In this document: piece after piece, positions 1 to 7,693 of the stretch
How the letters are laid out: each line of letters begins with the position of its first letter
Numbering within the stretch: the stretch's first letter is position 1
Origin: an uncultured Oscillospiraceae bacterium
GTDB lineage: Bacteria; Bacillota; Clostridia; Oscillospirales; Acutalibacteraceae
Length of the DNA stretch: 28,150 bases
Reading direction: 5' to 3'
NCBI GenBank assembly: GCA_900554525.1
Contig: USHL01000001.1
Coordinates: 1 to 28,150, forward strand
The notes under the pieces: model-generated
What the model saw: the letters and a program-made list of their open reading frames with translations, nothing else
Told to the model about the DNA's origin: nothing
The model's database searches: none
Position numbers and translations under genes: made by a program

Positions 1-51
1 CGGCGACCACCGAGATCTACACTCTTTCCCTACACGACGCTCTTCCGATCT
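1..51. other. Illumina adapter left at contig end
   Basis: The first 51 bases match the Illumina universal (P5/read 1) adapter from its eighth base, ending in the CTCTTCCGATCT ligation end. This is library-construction sequence, not genomic DNA. Genomic sequence begins at about position 52, so the gene running off this edge has lost its true 5' end. Confidence 0.97.
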
Positions 52-425
52 CGCCCGACACCAAAATATTTTTCAATATAGAGATTTCCGAACAGGAAAA
101 GCCGGAAATAGAATATATAAAAGCTATGATACTGCGTGATTACGAGGAATATTATGAGAAAAAGCCGCGCAGTGTTCCGAAAGGAATGATTGTTCCCGTA
201 ACGGTCAACCGTCTTGAGGGCTTTCAATACATCGACCGTTTTTTCGCCGAATCGTTTCAGTCCTTTTGGGCGACATTTCCGCTTGCGGCAAAGTCCGACC
301 CGCCGCGCTACACATCCCTTAATTTTTACGCGCAGTTCAATTTCACCGAACCTAAAATTGAGTCACTTCCCTATTTCAGGCAAATATTCGAGCTGCTGGA
401 TAAAAGCGACTGCCGAGGTGATTAA
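52..425 (+). CDS. hypothetical protein, 5'-truncated
   Basis: An open frame runs from the adapter junction to a TAA at 423-425 with no start of its own; the ATG at 126 is internal because the frame is open and protein-like upstream of it (codons from position 54). About 124 residues remain. I do not recognise the family. The C-terminus (LPYFRQIFELLDKS) resembles that of the next gene (SPYIRQILDSIRKE), and both have an acidic/aromatic helix in the middle (RDYEEYYEKKP versus WEYESFLEGRRP), so the two are probably diverged tandem paralogues. No signal peptide or membrane segment is seen in the visible part. A GAGGTG ribosome-binding site for the next gene lies in its last codons, so the pair is co-transcribed and probably translationally coupled. 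Confidence 0.7.
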
Positions 426-869
426 ATGCTTTATTTTAAAAACGGCAGGCTCTTTATGAGTAAAATTTCACTTATAATCCCGAACGGCTGTTATATCAGA
501 ACAGAAAATCCGATAGACCCCGGGCTTGACGCCGTTGAGCTTTATTCTCCCGATAAAAGCACAGATATCTGCATATATCTTACCGAGGAAAGGCAGGAGC
601 TGAAAAAATGCCTGAAATGGGAATATGAAAGTTTTCTTGAGGGGCGCCGCCCCCAAAAATCAGCTTTCTTTGAGGAAAAATGCGGAGGTCTTACAGGCGA
701 GGGTTTCTTTCTCTTATTAAAAAAGCCTTGCGGCATATACTACGCGCTGTTTCCGATAAAACCGCCGCTTTATTTATGCGTTGAAGCCGAAACAGGAAAA
801 GACCCGGAGCTTTTAAAGGATTCGCCCTATATCAGGCAGATACTCGACAGCATCAGGAAAGAAGCATAA
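426..869 (+). CDS. hypothetical protein, 147 aa
   Basis: The ATG at 426 directly abuts the stop of the upstream gene and has GAGGTG about six bases before it; the in-frame ATG at 456 has no comparable site. The protein is soluble-looking with alternating charged and aromatic stretches, a KKPCGIYYALFPI strand-like segment near residues 100-110 and a C-terminal SPYIRQILDSIRKE helix. It appears to be a diverged paralogue of the truncated gene before it. I do not recognise the family and infer no function. It ends immediately before the bidirectional terminator that separates it from the converging ribosomal operon. Confidence 0.75.
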   Translation: MLYFKNGRLFMSKISLIIPNGCYIRTENPIDPGLDAVELYSPDKSTDICIYLTEERQELKKCLKWEYESFLEGRRPQKSAFFEEKCGGLTGEGFFLLLKKPCGIYYALFPIKPPLYLCVEAETGKDPELLKDSPYIRQILDSIRKEA

Positions 870-910
870 AAAATCCCCCGTATCCTTAAAGGATACGGGG
901 GATTCGTTTC
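868..910. terminator. bidirectional rho-independent terminator
   Basis: A perfect 14-bp inverted repeat (872-885 with 891-904, CCCCCGTATCC core) encloses a five-base loop. An A run at 868-873 becomes a U tract for minus-strand transcripts, and a T-rich ATTCGTTTC follows on the plus strand. It lies between converging units, so it likely ends both the hypothetical pair and the ribosomal superoperon. Confidence 0.85.
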
Positions 911-917
911 AATCGTC

Positions 918-1005
918 TTTTAGTACACACATCATCAGCGCAATCACGCCGGCCTGCGCCGAATCCGTTAAAAGGTTTGCGCTGTGCCCAATGTGAGTAC
1001 TAAAA
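918..1005 (-). other. structured 88-nt element after rplQ (possible RNA)
   Basis: Three nested inverted repeats are visible. The outer helix pairs 918-932 with 991-1005 (14 of 15 positions). A middle 8-bp helix pairs CAGCGCAA (936-943) with TTGCGCTG (977-984). A short apical CGGC/GCCG helix (950-953 with 958-961) has a four-base loop. On the minus strand the element would lie in the rplQ 3' untranslated region, just before the terminator. It could be a processed RNA, a 3'-end stabiliser or a small palindromic mobile repeat. No second copy is apparent in the window. The strand assignment is an inference from context. Confidence 0.5.
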
Positions 1006-1013
1006 CAGGAGAA

Positions 1014-1355
1014 TCAGATTAACTCGATAATCGCCATTTCGGCAGCGTCGCCGCGGCGCGGACCTGTTTTAACGATACGGCAGTAGCCGCCGTTAACCTC
1101 CGAATATTTCGGGGCAATCTCATTGAAGAGCTTGCTTACAACGTCCTCCTTGGTGATAAACGCCAAAGCCTGGCGCTTGCTGCTCAGGTTGTTATTTTTC
1201 GCGAGTGTAATATACTTCTCCGCCATTGACCTTACTTCCTTAGCGCGGGTAACGGTGGTTTCGATTCTGCCGTTTTCAAGCAGATAGGTCACCATTGCCC
1301 TCAGCATGGCAGTTCTGTGGTCGCTGGTTCTTCCGAGTTTACGGGTACCTGGCAT
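1014..1355 (-). CDS. rplQ: 50S ribosomal protein L17
   Basis: L17 lies near the exit of the peptide tunnel in the large subunit. The 113-residue product has the family N-terminus (GTRKLGRTSDHRTAMLRAMVTYLLENGRIETT) and the C-terminal R-V-K-TGPRRGDAAEMA-I-EL block, and is the usual length for the short bacterial form. The ATG at 1355 follows AAGGAGTGAATAGAA. It is the last gene of the superoperon, 31 bp after rpoA, the standard alpha-operon position in Bacillota. The structured element at 918-1005 and the terminator at 868-910 lie downstream. Confidence 0.98.
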   Translation of the reverse strand: MPGTRKLGRTSDHRTAMLRAMVTYLLENGRIETTVTRAKEVRSMAEKYITLAKNNNLSSKRQALAFITKEDVVSKLFNEIAPKYSEVNGGYCRIVKTGPRRGDAAEMAIIELI

Positions 1356-1386
1356 TTCTATTCACTCCTTAAACAGTGATTTTGCT

Positions 1387-2337
1387 TTATTCGTCTTCGT
1401 GCTTGAGGGTAAAGCCAAATGAATTCAGCTTTGCAATAACCTCTTCAAGCGACTTGCGTCCCAAGTTTCTGACCTTCATCATATCCTCTTCGGACTTATT
1501 GATAAGGTCTTCAACCGTATTGATGCCCGCGCGCTTTAAGCAGTTAAAGCTGCGGACAGACAGATCCAGTTCATCGATGGTAAGATCAAGAACCTTTTCC
1601 TTTTCGTTTTCGCTCTTCTCGGCCATAATGCTTTCGGTCTCGCAGACGCCCTCGGTAAGGTTGAGGAACAGCTCAAGATGCTCGATAAGCACCTTGGCAG
1701 ACATAGAGACCGCCTCGTTCGCCTTGATTGAGCCGTCGGTCCAAACCTCAAGGGTAAGTCTGCCCTTATCGGTAACATTGCCGACACGGGTATCTTCTAC
1801 CGTAAAGTTAGCCTTAAGCACCGGTGTATAGATAGAGTCAACGGGAATAACGCCGATTATATTCTGCGCCGGCCTGTTCTGCTCGGCGGGCACATAGCCC
1901 CGGCCCTTGTCAAGCGTCATTTCCATATTGAGCTTGGCGCCCGCGTCAAGGGTAGCGATATACATTTCGGGATTGAGTATCTCAATCTCCGAATCGGCCT
2001 TTATCGAAGCCGCGGTAACAACGCAGGGTCCCTCTGCCTCGATATAAATCTTTTTTGACGTATCGGAATGGAGCTTTGCAATCAGACCCTTTATGTTAAG
2101 GATGATTTCGGTGACATCCTCTTTAACGCCGGGAATGGTGGAAAACTCATGAACTACTCCGTCAATCTTGACCGAGGTCACCGCGACGCCCGGCATAATC
2201 GAGAGCAGGACGCGCCTCATACTGTTGCCGAGAGTGGTGGCATAGCCACGCTCCAGCGGCTCCATAACAAACTTGCCGTATGTGCCGTCGGCGGCAAGCA
2301 TGGTTGTATCTATTCTGGGCTTTTCAATTTCTATCAT
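1387..2337 (-). CDS. rpoA: RNA polymerase alpha subunit
   Basis: This subunit dimerises to nucleate RNA polymerase assembly and contacts UP elements and activators. The 316-residue protein has the full N-terminal dimerisation domain (LERGYATTLGNSMRRVLLSIMPG near residue 30; GYVPAEQNRP in the insert) and an intact C-terminal domain (LSVRSFNCLKRAGINTVEDL and VRNLGRKSLEEV) that carries the DNA-binding helix-hairpin-helix. An acidic linker (about residues 235-248) separates them. The ATG at 2337 has GGAG nine bases upstream. It sits between rpsD and rplQ as in other Bacillota, so its level is set with ribosome synthesis. Confidence 0.99.
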   Translation of the reverse strand: MIEIEKPRIDTTMLAADGTYGKFVMEPLERGYATTLGNSMRRVLLSIMPGVAVTSVKIDGVVHEFSTIPGVKEDVTEIILNIKGLIAKLHSDTSKKIYIEAEGPCVVTAASIKADSEIEILNPEMYIATLDAGAKLNMEMTLDKGRGYVPAEQNRPAQNIIGVIPVDSIYTPVLKANFTVEDTRVGNVTDKGRLTLEVWTDGSIKANEAVSMSAKVLIEHLELFLNLTEGVCETESIMAEKSENEKEKVLDLTIDELDLSVRSFNCLKRAGINTVEDLINKSEEDMMKVRNLGRKSLEEVIAKLNSFGFTLKHEDE

Positions 2338-2415
2338 TTAAAAGCTCCGTTTCTCCGTACTGTATATTTTTTAAGCATAACGCCCGGTACGGGAGACGTT
2401 ATGACAGCGCAGTCA

Positions 2416-3042
2416 TTACTTAGAATAGTACTCAACGATAAGCTGCTCGTCTACCGGAGCCTCTATCTGCTCTCTGGTCGGCAGACTGATAATCTTAGCC
2501 TCAAGCTTATCACGGTCAACATCGATCCACTGCGGAACCGGCCTTGCACCGTTAGCCTCTAAAACAGCCTTCATCTTTTCGCTGCCGCGGCTCTTCTCGC
2601 AGACTGAAATCACATCGCCGGCCTTGACAAGGTAGGAAGCGATATCCACGCGTCTGCCATTGACCTCATAATGGCCATGACCGACAAGCTGTCTTGCTTC
2701 CGCTCTTGACGAAGCGAAGCCTACTCTGTAAACGACATTATCAAGGCGGCTTTCAAGGATTCTTAAAAGATTATCGCCGGTAATGCCCTGCTTTCTTTCG
2801 GCAATTTCAAAATAATGATGGAACTGATTTTCCTGCACACCGTAGAAACGTCTTGCGGTCTGCTTGGCGCGAAGCTGAAGTCCGTATTCGGACGACTTCT
2901 TTCTGCCCTGTCCGTGCTGGCCGGGGGCATAGCCTCTGATGCCTACCGAACATTTCTCAGAATAGCAGCGTTCGCCCTTGAGGAACAGCTTCTGACCCTC
3001 GCGGCGGCAAAGTCTGCACACCGCACCGGTATATCTTGCCAT
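2416..3042 (-). CDS. rpsD: 30S ribosomal protein S4 (zinc form)
   Basis: S4 is a primary 16S rRNA binder that starts 30S assembly. The 208-residue product has the S4 RNA-binding domain (ESRLDNVVYRVGFASSRAEARQLVGHGH). Its N-terminus carries CRLC and CYSEKC cysteine pairs, marking the zinc-binding C+ form. The chosen start MARYTGAVCRLCRREG has GGAGGTG upstream; an upstream in-frame codon lies before that site and would add ten non-homologous residues. It is placed between rpsK and rpoA. In other bacteria S4 represses its own operon by binding mRNA; no known S4 pseudoknot was established here. Confidence 0.98.
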   Translation of the reverse strand: MARYTGAVCRLCRREGQKLFLKGERCYSEKCSVGIRGYAPGQHGQGRKKSSEYGLQLRAKQTARRFYGVQENQFHHYFEIAERKQGITGDNLLRILESRLDNVVYRVGFASSRAEARQLVGHGHYEVNGRRVDIASYLVKAGDVISVCEKSRGSEKMKAVLEANGARPVPQWIDVDRDKLEAKIISLPTREQIEAPVDEQLIVEYYSK

Positions 3043-3103
3043 TCTATTACACCTCCAAAAATTTAACTGCAAATATTATTGCACTCATAAGTTTGCTTTC
3101 AGA

Positions 3104-3505
3104 TTATACGCGTCTTCTCTTGGGAGGACGGCAACCGTTGTGCGGAATCGGGGTAACGTCCTTTATCATGCTTACCTCTAATCCGGCGGTCTGTAATGCG
3201 CGGATCGCAGCCTCGCGTCCGGCGCCCGGGCCCTTTACGTACACTTCAACCGACTTAAGTCCATGCTCCATAGCCGCCTTGGCAGCGGTTTCTGCCGCGC
3301 TCTGTGCCGCGAACGGAGTCGATTTTCTCGAGCCTCTGAAACCCAATTCACCGGCAGAAGCCCATGAAAGAGCATTCCCCTGAGTATCGGTGATGGTAAC
3401 GATGGTATTGTTGAAGGTAGACTGGATATGGGCAGAGCCGCGTTCGATATTCTTTTTCTCACGGCGACGGCGAGTAGCTGTCGTCTTGGCTTTAGTTGTA
3501 GCCAT
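3104..3505 (-). CDS. rpsK: 30S ribosomal protein S11
   Basis: S11 forms part of the 30S platform near the mRNA exit (E-site side). The 133-residue protein contains the family core AHIQSTFNNTIVTITD and the C-terminal TPIPHNGCRPPKRRRV signature, with a basic N-terminal tail (about residues 1-20) that reaches into rRNA. Length is typical. It lies 15 bp after rpsM and 61 bp before rpsD. The ATG at 3505 is preceded by GGAGG. Confidence 0.98.
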   Translation of the reverse strand: MATTKAKTTATRRRREKKNIERGSAHIQSTFNNTIVTITDTQGNALSWASAGELGFRGSRKSTPFAAQSAAETAAKAAMEHGLKSVEVYVKGPGAGREAAIRALQTAGLEVSMIKDVTPIPHNGCRPPKRRRV

Positions 3506-3520
3506 ATTATCTTCCCTCCG

Positions 3521-3889
3521 TTACTTCTTCTTGTTAGCTATCGTCTTCTTCGGACCCTTGCGCGTGCGCGCGTTGGTCTTGGAGCGCTGACCCCTTACGG
3601 GCAGGCCCTTGCGGTGACGAAGACCGCGGTAGCTACCGATTTCAATAAGTCTTTTGATATCAAATGCGATGGTACGGCGACGGTCACCTTCTACTTGAAG
3701 GTTATGGTCGATATACTCACGCAGCTTTGAAATATCGTCTTCGTTTAAGTCCTTCACTCTGGTATCGGGATTGATACCGGTGTCTGCAAGGATTTTTCTC
3801 GATGTCGTAAGACCGATTCCGAAAATATAGGTAAGGCCTATTTCGACCCGCTTCTCGTTCGGAAGGTCAACACCAGCAATACGTGCCAT
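3521..3889 (-). CDS. rpsM: 30S ribosomal protein S13
   Basis: S13 sits in the 30S head, contacts P-site tRNA with its basic tail and bridges to the large subunit. The 122-residue product begins MARIAGVDLPNEKRVEIGLTYI and shows the helix-two-turn-helix region followed by SYRGLRHRKGLPVRGQRTK-type sequence and a lysine/arginine-rich C-terminus. The start has GGAGGTG upstream. It follows rpmJ and precedes rpsK, the normal alpha-operon order. Confidence 0.98.
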   Translation of the reverse strand: MARIAGVDLPNEKRVEIGLTYIFGIGLTTSRKILADTGINPDTRVKDLNEDDISKLREYIDHNLQVEGDRRRTIAFDIKRLIEIGSYRGLRHRKGLPVRGQRSKTNARTRKGPKKTIANKKK

Positions 3890-3925
3890 TTATCAAAGCA
3901 CCTCCATTTTTATTACTCGCGCAGT

Positions 3926-4039
3926 TTAACCCTGACGCTGCTTGTGCTTCGGGTTTTCGCAGATAACCATTACCTTGCCCTTGCGCTTAATAATTTTGCA
4001 TTTCTCGCAAATCTTTTTAACAGAAGGTCTGACTTTCAT
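3926..4039 (-). CDS. rpmJ: 50S ribosomal protein L36 (zinc form)
   Basis: This 37-codon gene encodes L36, the smallest large-subunit protein, which stabilises 23S rRNA folding. The product begins MKVRPSVKKICEKCK and ends PKHKQRQG. It keeps the zinc ribbon ligands (Cys-x2-Cys, a third Cys in VICENP, then His in PKHK), so it is the C+ type. Start at 4039 has GGAGG nine bases upstream, and the TAA is at 3926-3928. It lies between infA and rpsM, its usual place. Confidence 0.96.
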   Translation of the reverse strand: MKVRPSVKKICEKCKIIKRKGKVMVICENPKHKQRQG

Positions 4040-4069
4040 TCGATTTTGCCTCCTTAAAATTCTCGACTG

Positions 4070-4288
4070 TTACTTGGAACGCCAGGTTATACGACCCTTT
4101 GAAAGGTCGTACGGAGACATTTCAACAGTCACCTTGTCCCCCGGTAAGATGCGGATAAAATTCATACGCAGCTTGCCGGATATATGGGCAAGTATCACAT
4201 GTCCCCCCTGGATCTCAACCTTGAACATTGCGTTCGGCATTGCTTCAACAACGACGCCCTCAAGCTCAATCATATCTTCCTTAGACAT
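4070..4288 (-). CDS. infA: translation initiation factor IF-1
   Basis: IF-1 occupies the A site during initiation and aids IF-2 and IF-3. The 72-residue OB-fold protein begins MSKEDMIELEGVVVEAMPNAMFKVEI and has HISGKLRMNFIRILPGDKVTVE and the C-terminal LSKGRITWRSK. The chosen ATG at 4288 has AAGGAGG upstream; a longer frame adds 29 non-homologous residues that are really the upstream gene in another frame. It overlaps the end of the KOW-domain gene by 8 bp, which suggests translational coupling. Confidence 0.98.
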   Translation of the reverse strand: MSKEDMIELEGVVVEAMPNAMFKVEIQGGHVILAHISGKLRMNFIRILPGDKVTVEMSPYDLSKGRITWRSK

Positions 4289-4541
4289 TTTCTGCTGCCT
4301 CCTTAGCGGCGCGGCTTCTGTAAACCGCGAGCTCCCGTTTAAGTGATTTATTTGTTGAATAGCTGTTTTTTTCAAGATAGGTGTTTGTCATCGCCAAATG
4401 CTTTGCATTCTTGCGTTTAGGTCTTTCAAGCGGCCTTTCCTTGCCGTCCGCGACGTAGAGGAAGCCGTCCTCGGCCTTTACAACCACCATAAAATACCCT
4501 TTATCGCGCCCTGCCTTCGAACATACGATACGCCCCTCCAT
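4281..4541 (-). CDS. KOW-domain RNA-binding protein (L14e/L6e-like)
   Basis: This 86-residue basic protein sits between map and infA, 8 bp from map and overlapping infA by 8 bp. Its N-terminus (GRIVCSKAGRDKGYFMVVV then GFLYVADGKERPLERPKRKN) has the KOW pattern with the invariant glycine, the fold shared by L24, L14e and NusG. Clostridia commonly carry such a gene at this position, annotated as an RNA-binding or ribosomal L14e-like protein. Its exact role is not established to my knowledge; ribosome or rRNA association is inferred from fold and operon. The C-terminal 40 residues are charged and probably helical. Confidence 0.88.
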   Translation of the reverse strand: MEGRIVCSKAGRDKGYFMVVVKAEDGFLYVADGKERPLERPKRKNAKHLAMTNTYLEKNSYSTNKSLKRELAVYRSRAAKEAAENV

Positions 4542-4549
4542 ACGGCACC

Positions 4550-5299
4550 TCAGACAACTGTCATGATTTTGGGGCCGTCGGCGGTTATCGCGACCGTATG
4601 CTCAAAGTGAGCCGATAGCGAGCCGTCTTTAGTTAAAACAGTCCATCCGTCCGGCTGGATATTTACATCAGGGCCTCCGGCGTTTACCATTGGCTCTATT
4701 GCAATCGTCATGCCGGGCATAAGACGAATCCCTCTTCCGGGCTGACCGAAATTCGGCACCTCGGGTGCCTCGTGAAGCTTTGTACCCACTCCGTGACCGA
4801 TAAATTTACGGACCACGGAAAAGCCGCGCGCTTCTATATAGGATTGTATCGCGTGGCCGATATCGCCGATTCTGCCGCCTGAGCGCGCCGCGCTTATGCC
4901 TTCGTAAAGACTTTCACGCGTAGCGTCCATCAGCCGCTTCGCCTCCGCGGATATGTCTCCGCAGGCGAAAGTGGCGGCATTGTCGCCGTTGTACCCTTGA
5001 AATCTTGCCCCGAGGTCGATGCTCACGATATCGCCCGCTTTAAGCTTACGGCTCTTTGAGGGAATACCGTGAATCACTTCGTTGTTGACGGATATACAGG
5101 CGGCGGCGGGGTAACCCTCGTAGTTTTTGAAGTTCGGTTCTCCGCCCTGGCTTCGGATATATTTCTCCGCCAGACGGTTGATTTCCGCGGTGGTAACCCC
5201 GGGCTCAACCGCTTCGCCGGCTGTTTGTAAAGCTCCGGCCGATATTCTGCAAGCTTCTTTCATTATTTTAAGCTCGCGGCCGGTTTTAAGCACTATCAT
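4550..5299 (-). CDS. map: methionine aminopeptidase, type I
   Basis: This cytosolic metalloprotease removes the initiator Met from nascent proteins. The 249-residue M24-fold protein carries the metal ligands in order: Asp in VSIDLGA, Asp in NGDNAATFA, His in FIGHGVGTKLHE, Glu in TIAIEPMV and Glu in HFEHTVAIT. The substrate-side His is in NNEVIHGIPS. Length and lack of an N-terminal zinc extension fit type Ia. It overlaps adk by 4 bp (ATGA) and precedes the KOW gene, so it is co-translated with maturation and translation genes. Confidence 0.98.
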   Translation of the reverse strand: MIVLKTGRELKIMKEACRISAGALQTAGEAVEPGVTTAEINRLAEKYIRSQGGEPNFKNYEGYPAAACISVNNEVIHGIPSKSRKLKAGDIVSIDLGARFQGYNGDNAATFACGDISAEAKRLMDATRESLYEGISAARSGGRIGDIGHAIQSYIEARGFSVVRKFIGHGVGTKLHEAPEVPNFGQPGRGIRLMPGMTIAIEPMVNAGGPDVNIQPDGWTVLTKDGSLSAHFEHTVAITADGPKIMTVV

Positions 5300-5934
5300 A
5301 TCAGCTTCTCCAATGCTTCAAGTACAAGACGGGTGGTATCCGCCACTTCCTCCTGCCCCTCGACAGTGATAAGCTTTCCGCAGCTTTCATAAAAGCTTTT
5401 GAGCGGCTCGGTCTGCTCGTGATAAACATGCAGGCGGTTCTTTACCGTTTCGGGCTCGTCGTCCTTACGGATGACCAAGCTGCCGCCGCATACGTTGCAG
5501 ACACCCTCCGCCGCCGGCTTTTTATACTCGGTGTGGTAGCTGGCGCCGCACTTTTCGCACACGCGCCTGCCCGACATACGCTTAATTATCTCGGCGTCGG
5601 ATACTTCTATCGAAAGCGCCGCGTCGATTTTAAAGCCCATATCGTCAAGTGCCTCGGCCTGCGGAATCGTCCGCGGGAAGCCGTCTAAAATATAACCGTT
5701 TTCACAGTCGCTTTCAGACAGGCGTTCCTTTATGATGCCTATAACGACATCATCGGGAACAAGCTCGCCCGCGTCGATATACGATTTTGCTTTAAGTCCC
5801 ATTTCCGTACCGTTTTTGAGCGCAGCACGAATGATGTTGCCGGTGGAAATGGTAGGAATATTGTACTTCCCGGAGATTATCTCCGCCTGGGTGCCCTTCC
5901 CGGCTCCCGGTGCTCCTAAAAGAATGAGCTTCAT
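5296..5934 (-). CDS. adk: adenylate kinase (zinc-containing)
   Basis: The enzyme interconverts ATP plus AMP and two ADP in the cytosol. The 212-residue protein has the P-loop GAPGAGKGTQ at residues 7-16, the AMP-binding segment ISTGNIIRAALKNGT, the DGFPRT motif near residue 85 and a long-form LID domain with CEKCG and CNVCGG pairs that should bind zinc. The ATG at 5934 lies 17 bp after secY. Its stop overlaps the map start (ATGA). The secY-adk-map order is standard in Bacillota. Confidence 0.98.
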   Translation of the reverse strand: MKLILLGAPGAGKGTQAEIISGKYNIPTISTGNIIRAALKNGTEMGLKAKSYIDAGELVPDDVVIGIIKERLSESDCENGYILDGFPRTIPQAEALDDMGFKIDAALSIEVSDAEIIKRMSGRRVCEKCGASYHTEYKKPAAEGVCNVCGGSLVIRKDDEPETVKNRLHVYHEQTEPLKSFYESCGKLITVEGQEEVADTTRLVLEALEKLI

Positions 5935-5951
5935 ATCACATACTCCTTAAA

Positions 5952-7229
5952 TTAATCCAAGAACCCTTTATAATGACGCATCATCATCTGAGATTCCAGA
6001 TTTCGGACAGTGTCAAGCGCAACGCCGACCATAATCAGTACCGAAGTGCCGCCGAGTGAAATATTAATTCCGCCGACGGTTCCGATAAGGATCGGCAGTA
6101 TCGCGATTACGCTGAGGAATAAGGCTCCCATCAGTGTAATTCTTGACAGTATTTTTGAAATAAAATCAGAAGTTGGTTTTCCGGGACGTATTCCGGGAAT
6201 AGCGCCGCCGTTCTTGCGCAGGTTATTTGCCATTTCAACCGGGTTGAACTGAATGGTCGCATAGAAATATGCGAAGCCGATTATCAAAAGGAAATAAATA
6301 ACCGCGTAGAAAACACCCTGAACGCTGAAAAGCGAAAGCACTTTATACCATGCGTTGTCGGTATCATGCATAAACGAAAGGATCATCGTCGGAAGCATCA
6401 GTATGGACGACGCAAAGATTATCGGCATAACGCCCGACATATTGACCTTGATCGGAATATGTGTGTTCTGCCCGCCGTACATCTTGTTACCGACGACGCG
6501 CTTTGCGTACTGTACCGGAATACGGCGCTCCGCCTCGGTCATCCAGACTATAAAAACGATGACCGCGAGGAAAAGCAGCACAATCGCCACAACCGCAACC
6601 TGCATGCCGAGCTCCCAATACTTTATAAGCATATCCAGAGCCTGCGGACCGCGGGAAATAATACCCGCAAACAGCAGTATCGAAATACCGTTGCCGATAC
6701 CCTTGACGTCAATCTGCTCGCCCAGCCACATTACCAGCGCCGAGCCTGCGGTAAACGCAAGCACGATAACAAAGGCCGCAAAAACGACCGCGCCGCCGGA
6801 AACGCTCAGATAGCCGCTGTTGTTGAGATAGAAGAAATAGGCCGTACCCTGAATCAGAGCCAGCACCACCGTCACATAACGTGTGATCTGCGCCATCTTC
6901 TTCTGCCCCTCCTCGCCCTCTTTCTGCAGACGCTCGAGCGCGGGGATGGCAACAGCTAAAAGCTGCATTATGATCGAAGAGTTGATGTACGGTGTCACCG
7001 ACATCGCGAAGATGGCGCCGTACTCAAGACCGCCTCCGGTCAAAATAGATAAATAACTGAAAAATTCGTTGACTGCTCCCGTTTCGTTCGCCGATTTCAG
7101 CGCCGCCACATCAATATAGGGCACCGGAATTACCGAACCGATACGGAAAATCAAAATAATGAAAATGGTAAAAAGAATCTTATTGCGTATTTCTTTTACT
7201 TTCCAGGCGTTTCTTAAGGTCTCAAACAT
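5952..7229 (-). CDS. secY: SecY protein translocase channel
   Basis: SecY is the pore subunit of the SecYEG translocon in the cytoplasmic membrane. The 425-residue protein has the ten expected hydrophobic segments, starting with KILFTIFIILIFRIGSVIPVP, and the family motifs GGGLEYGAIFAMSVTPYINSSIIMQLL (plug/TM2), the cytosolic loop with ERRIPVQYAKR, and NPVEMANNLRKNGGAIPGIRPGKPT. The start overlaps the rplO stop by one base (TGATG), with GGTGATC upstream. It is the last spc-type gene before adk. Confidence 0.99.
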   Translation of the reverse strand: MFETLRNAWKVKEIRNKILFTIFIILIFRIGSVIPVPYIDVAALKSANETGAVNEFFSYLSILTGGGLEYGAIFAMSVTPYINSSIIMQLLAVAIPALERLQKEGEEGQKKMAQITRYVTVVLALIQGTAYFFYLNNSGYLSVSGGAVVFAAFVIVLAFTAGSALVMWLGEQIDVKGIGNGISILLFAGIISRGPQALDMLIKYWELGMQVAVVAIVLLFLAVIVFIVWMTEAERRIPVQYAKRVVGNKMYGGQNTHIPIKVNMSGVMPIIFASSILMLPTMILSFMHDTDNAWYKVLSLFSVQGVFYAVIYFLLIIGFAYFYATIQFNPVEMANNLRKNGGAIPGIRPGKPTSDFISKILSRITLMGALFLSVIAILPILIGTVGGINISLGGTSVLIMVGVALDTVRNLESQMMMRHYKGFLD

Positions 7230-7669
7230 CAGATCACCTCAGCCTTTCCGCCGGCTGCATTGATTTTTTCAGCGGCAGATGCAGAAAAAGCGTTGAGCTT
7301 TACGGTAAGCTTTTTGGTAAGCTTTCCGTTGCCCAGAACCTTTACGGGCAGGTTTGCTTTCTTCACTATACCCTTTTCGTTCAGAGCCGCCGCGTCTACA
7401 ACCGCGCCGTCCTCGAACACTTCAAGAGCGGATACGTTGACTGCAGCCCATTCCTCAGCAAAAATGTTGTTGAAGCCGCGCTTCGGCACACGCCTCTGCA
7501 AAGGCATCTGACCGCCCTCAAAGCCCGGTCTCATGCCGCGACCGGCACGCGCCTTCTGACCCTTATGCCCCTTGCCGGCAGTTTTGCCGTTGCCTGAGCC
7601 ATGGCCTCTGCCTATGCGCTTTGACTCCTTAGTAGAGCCAACAGCCGGAGATAATTCATGCATTTTCAT
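7229..7669 (-). CDS. rplO: 50S ribosomal protein L15
   Basis: L15 is a late-assembling large-subunit protein with a long rRNA-threading N-terminus. The 146-residue product starts MKMHELSPAVGSTKESKRIGRGHGSGNGKTAGKGHKGQ, the diagnostic glycine/lysine-rich tail, and has the LPKRGFNN-like block (RRVPKRGFNNIFAEEW). The ATG at 7669 is eight bases after GGAGG; a GTG three codons earlier is too close to that site. An unusually long 91-bp hairpin-rich gap separates it from rpmD. Confidence 0.98.
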   Translation of the reverse strand: MKMHELSPAVGSTKESKRIGRGHGSGNGKTAGKGHKGQKARAGRGMRPGFEGGQMPLQRRVPKRGFNNIFAEEWAAVNVSALEVFEDGAVVDAAALNEKGIVKKANLPVKVLGNGKLTKKLTVKLNAFSASAAEKINAAGGKAEVI

Positions 7670-7693
7670 TGTTCGCACCTCCTTGCTTGATTC

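Noticed and set aside
6366..6959. 197-codon plus-strand ORF rich in His, Arg and Asn
   Set aside because: It is antisense to secY, and the composition is a shadow of membrane-helix codons.
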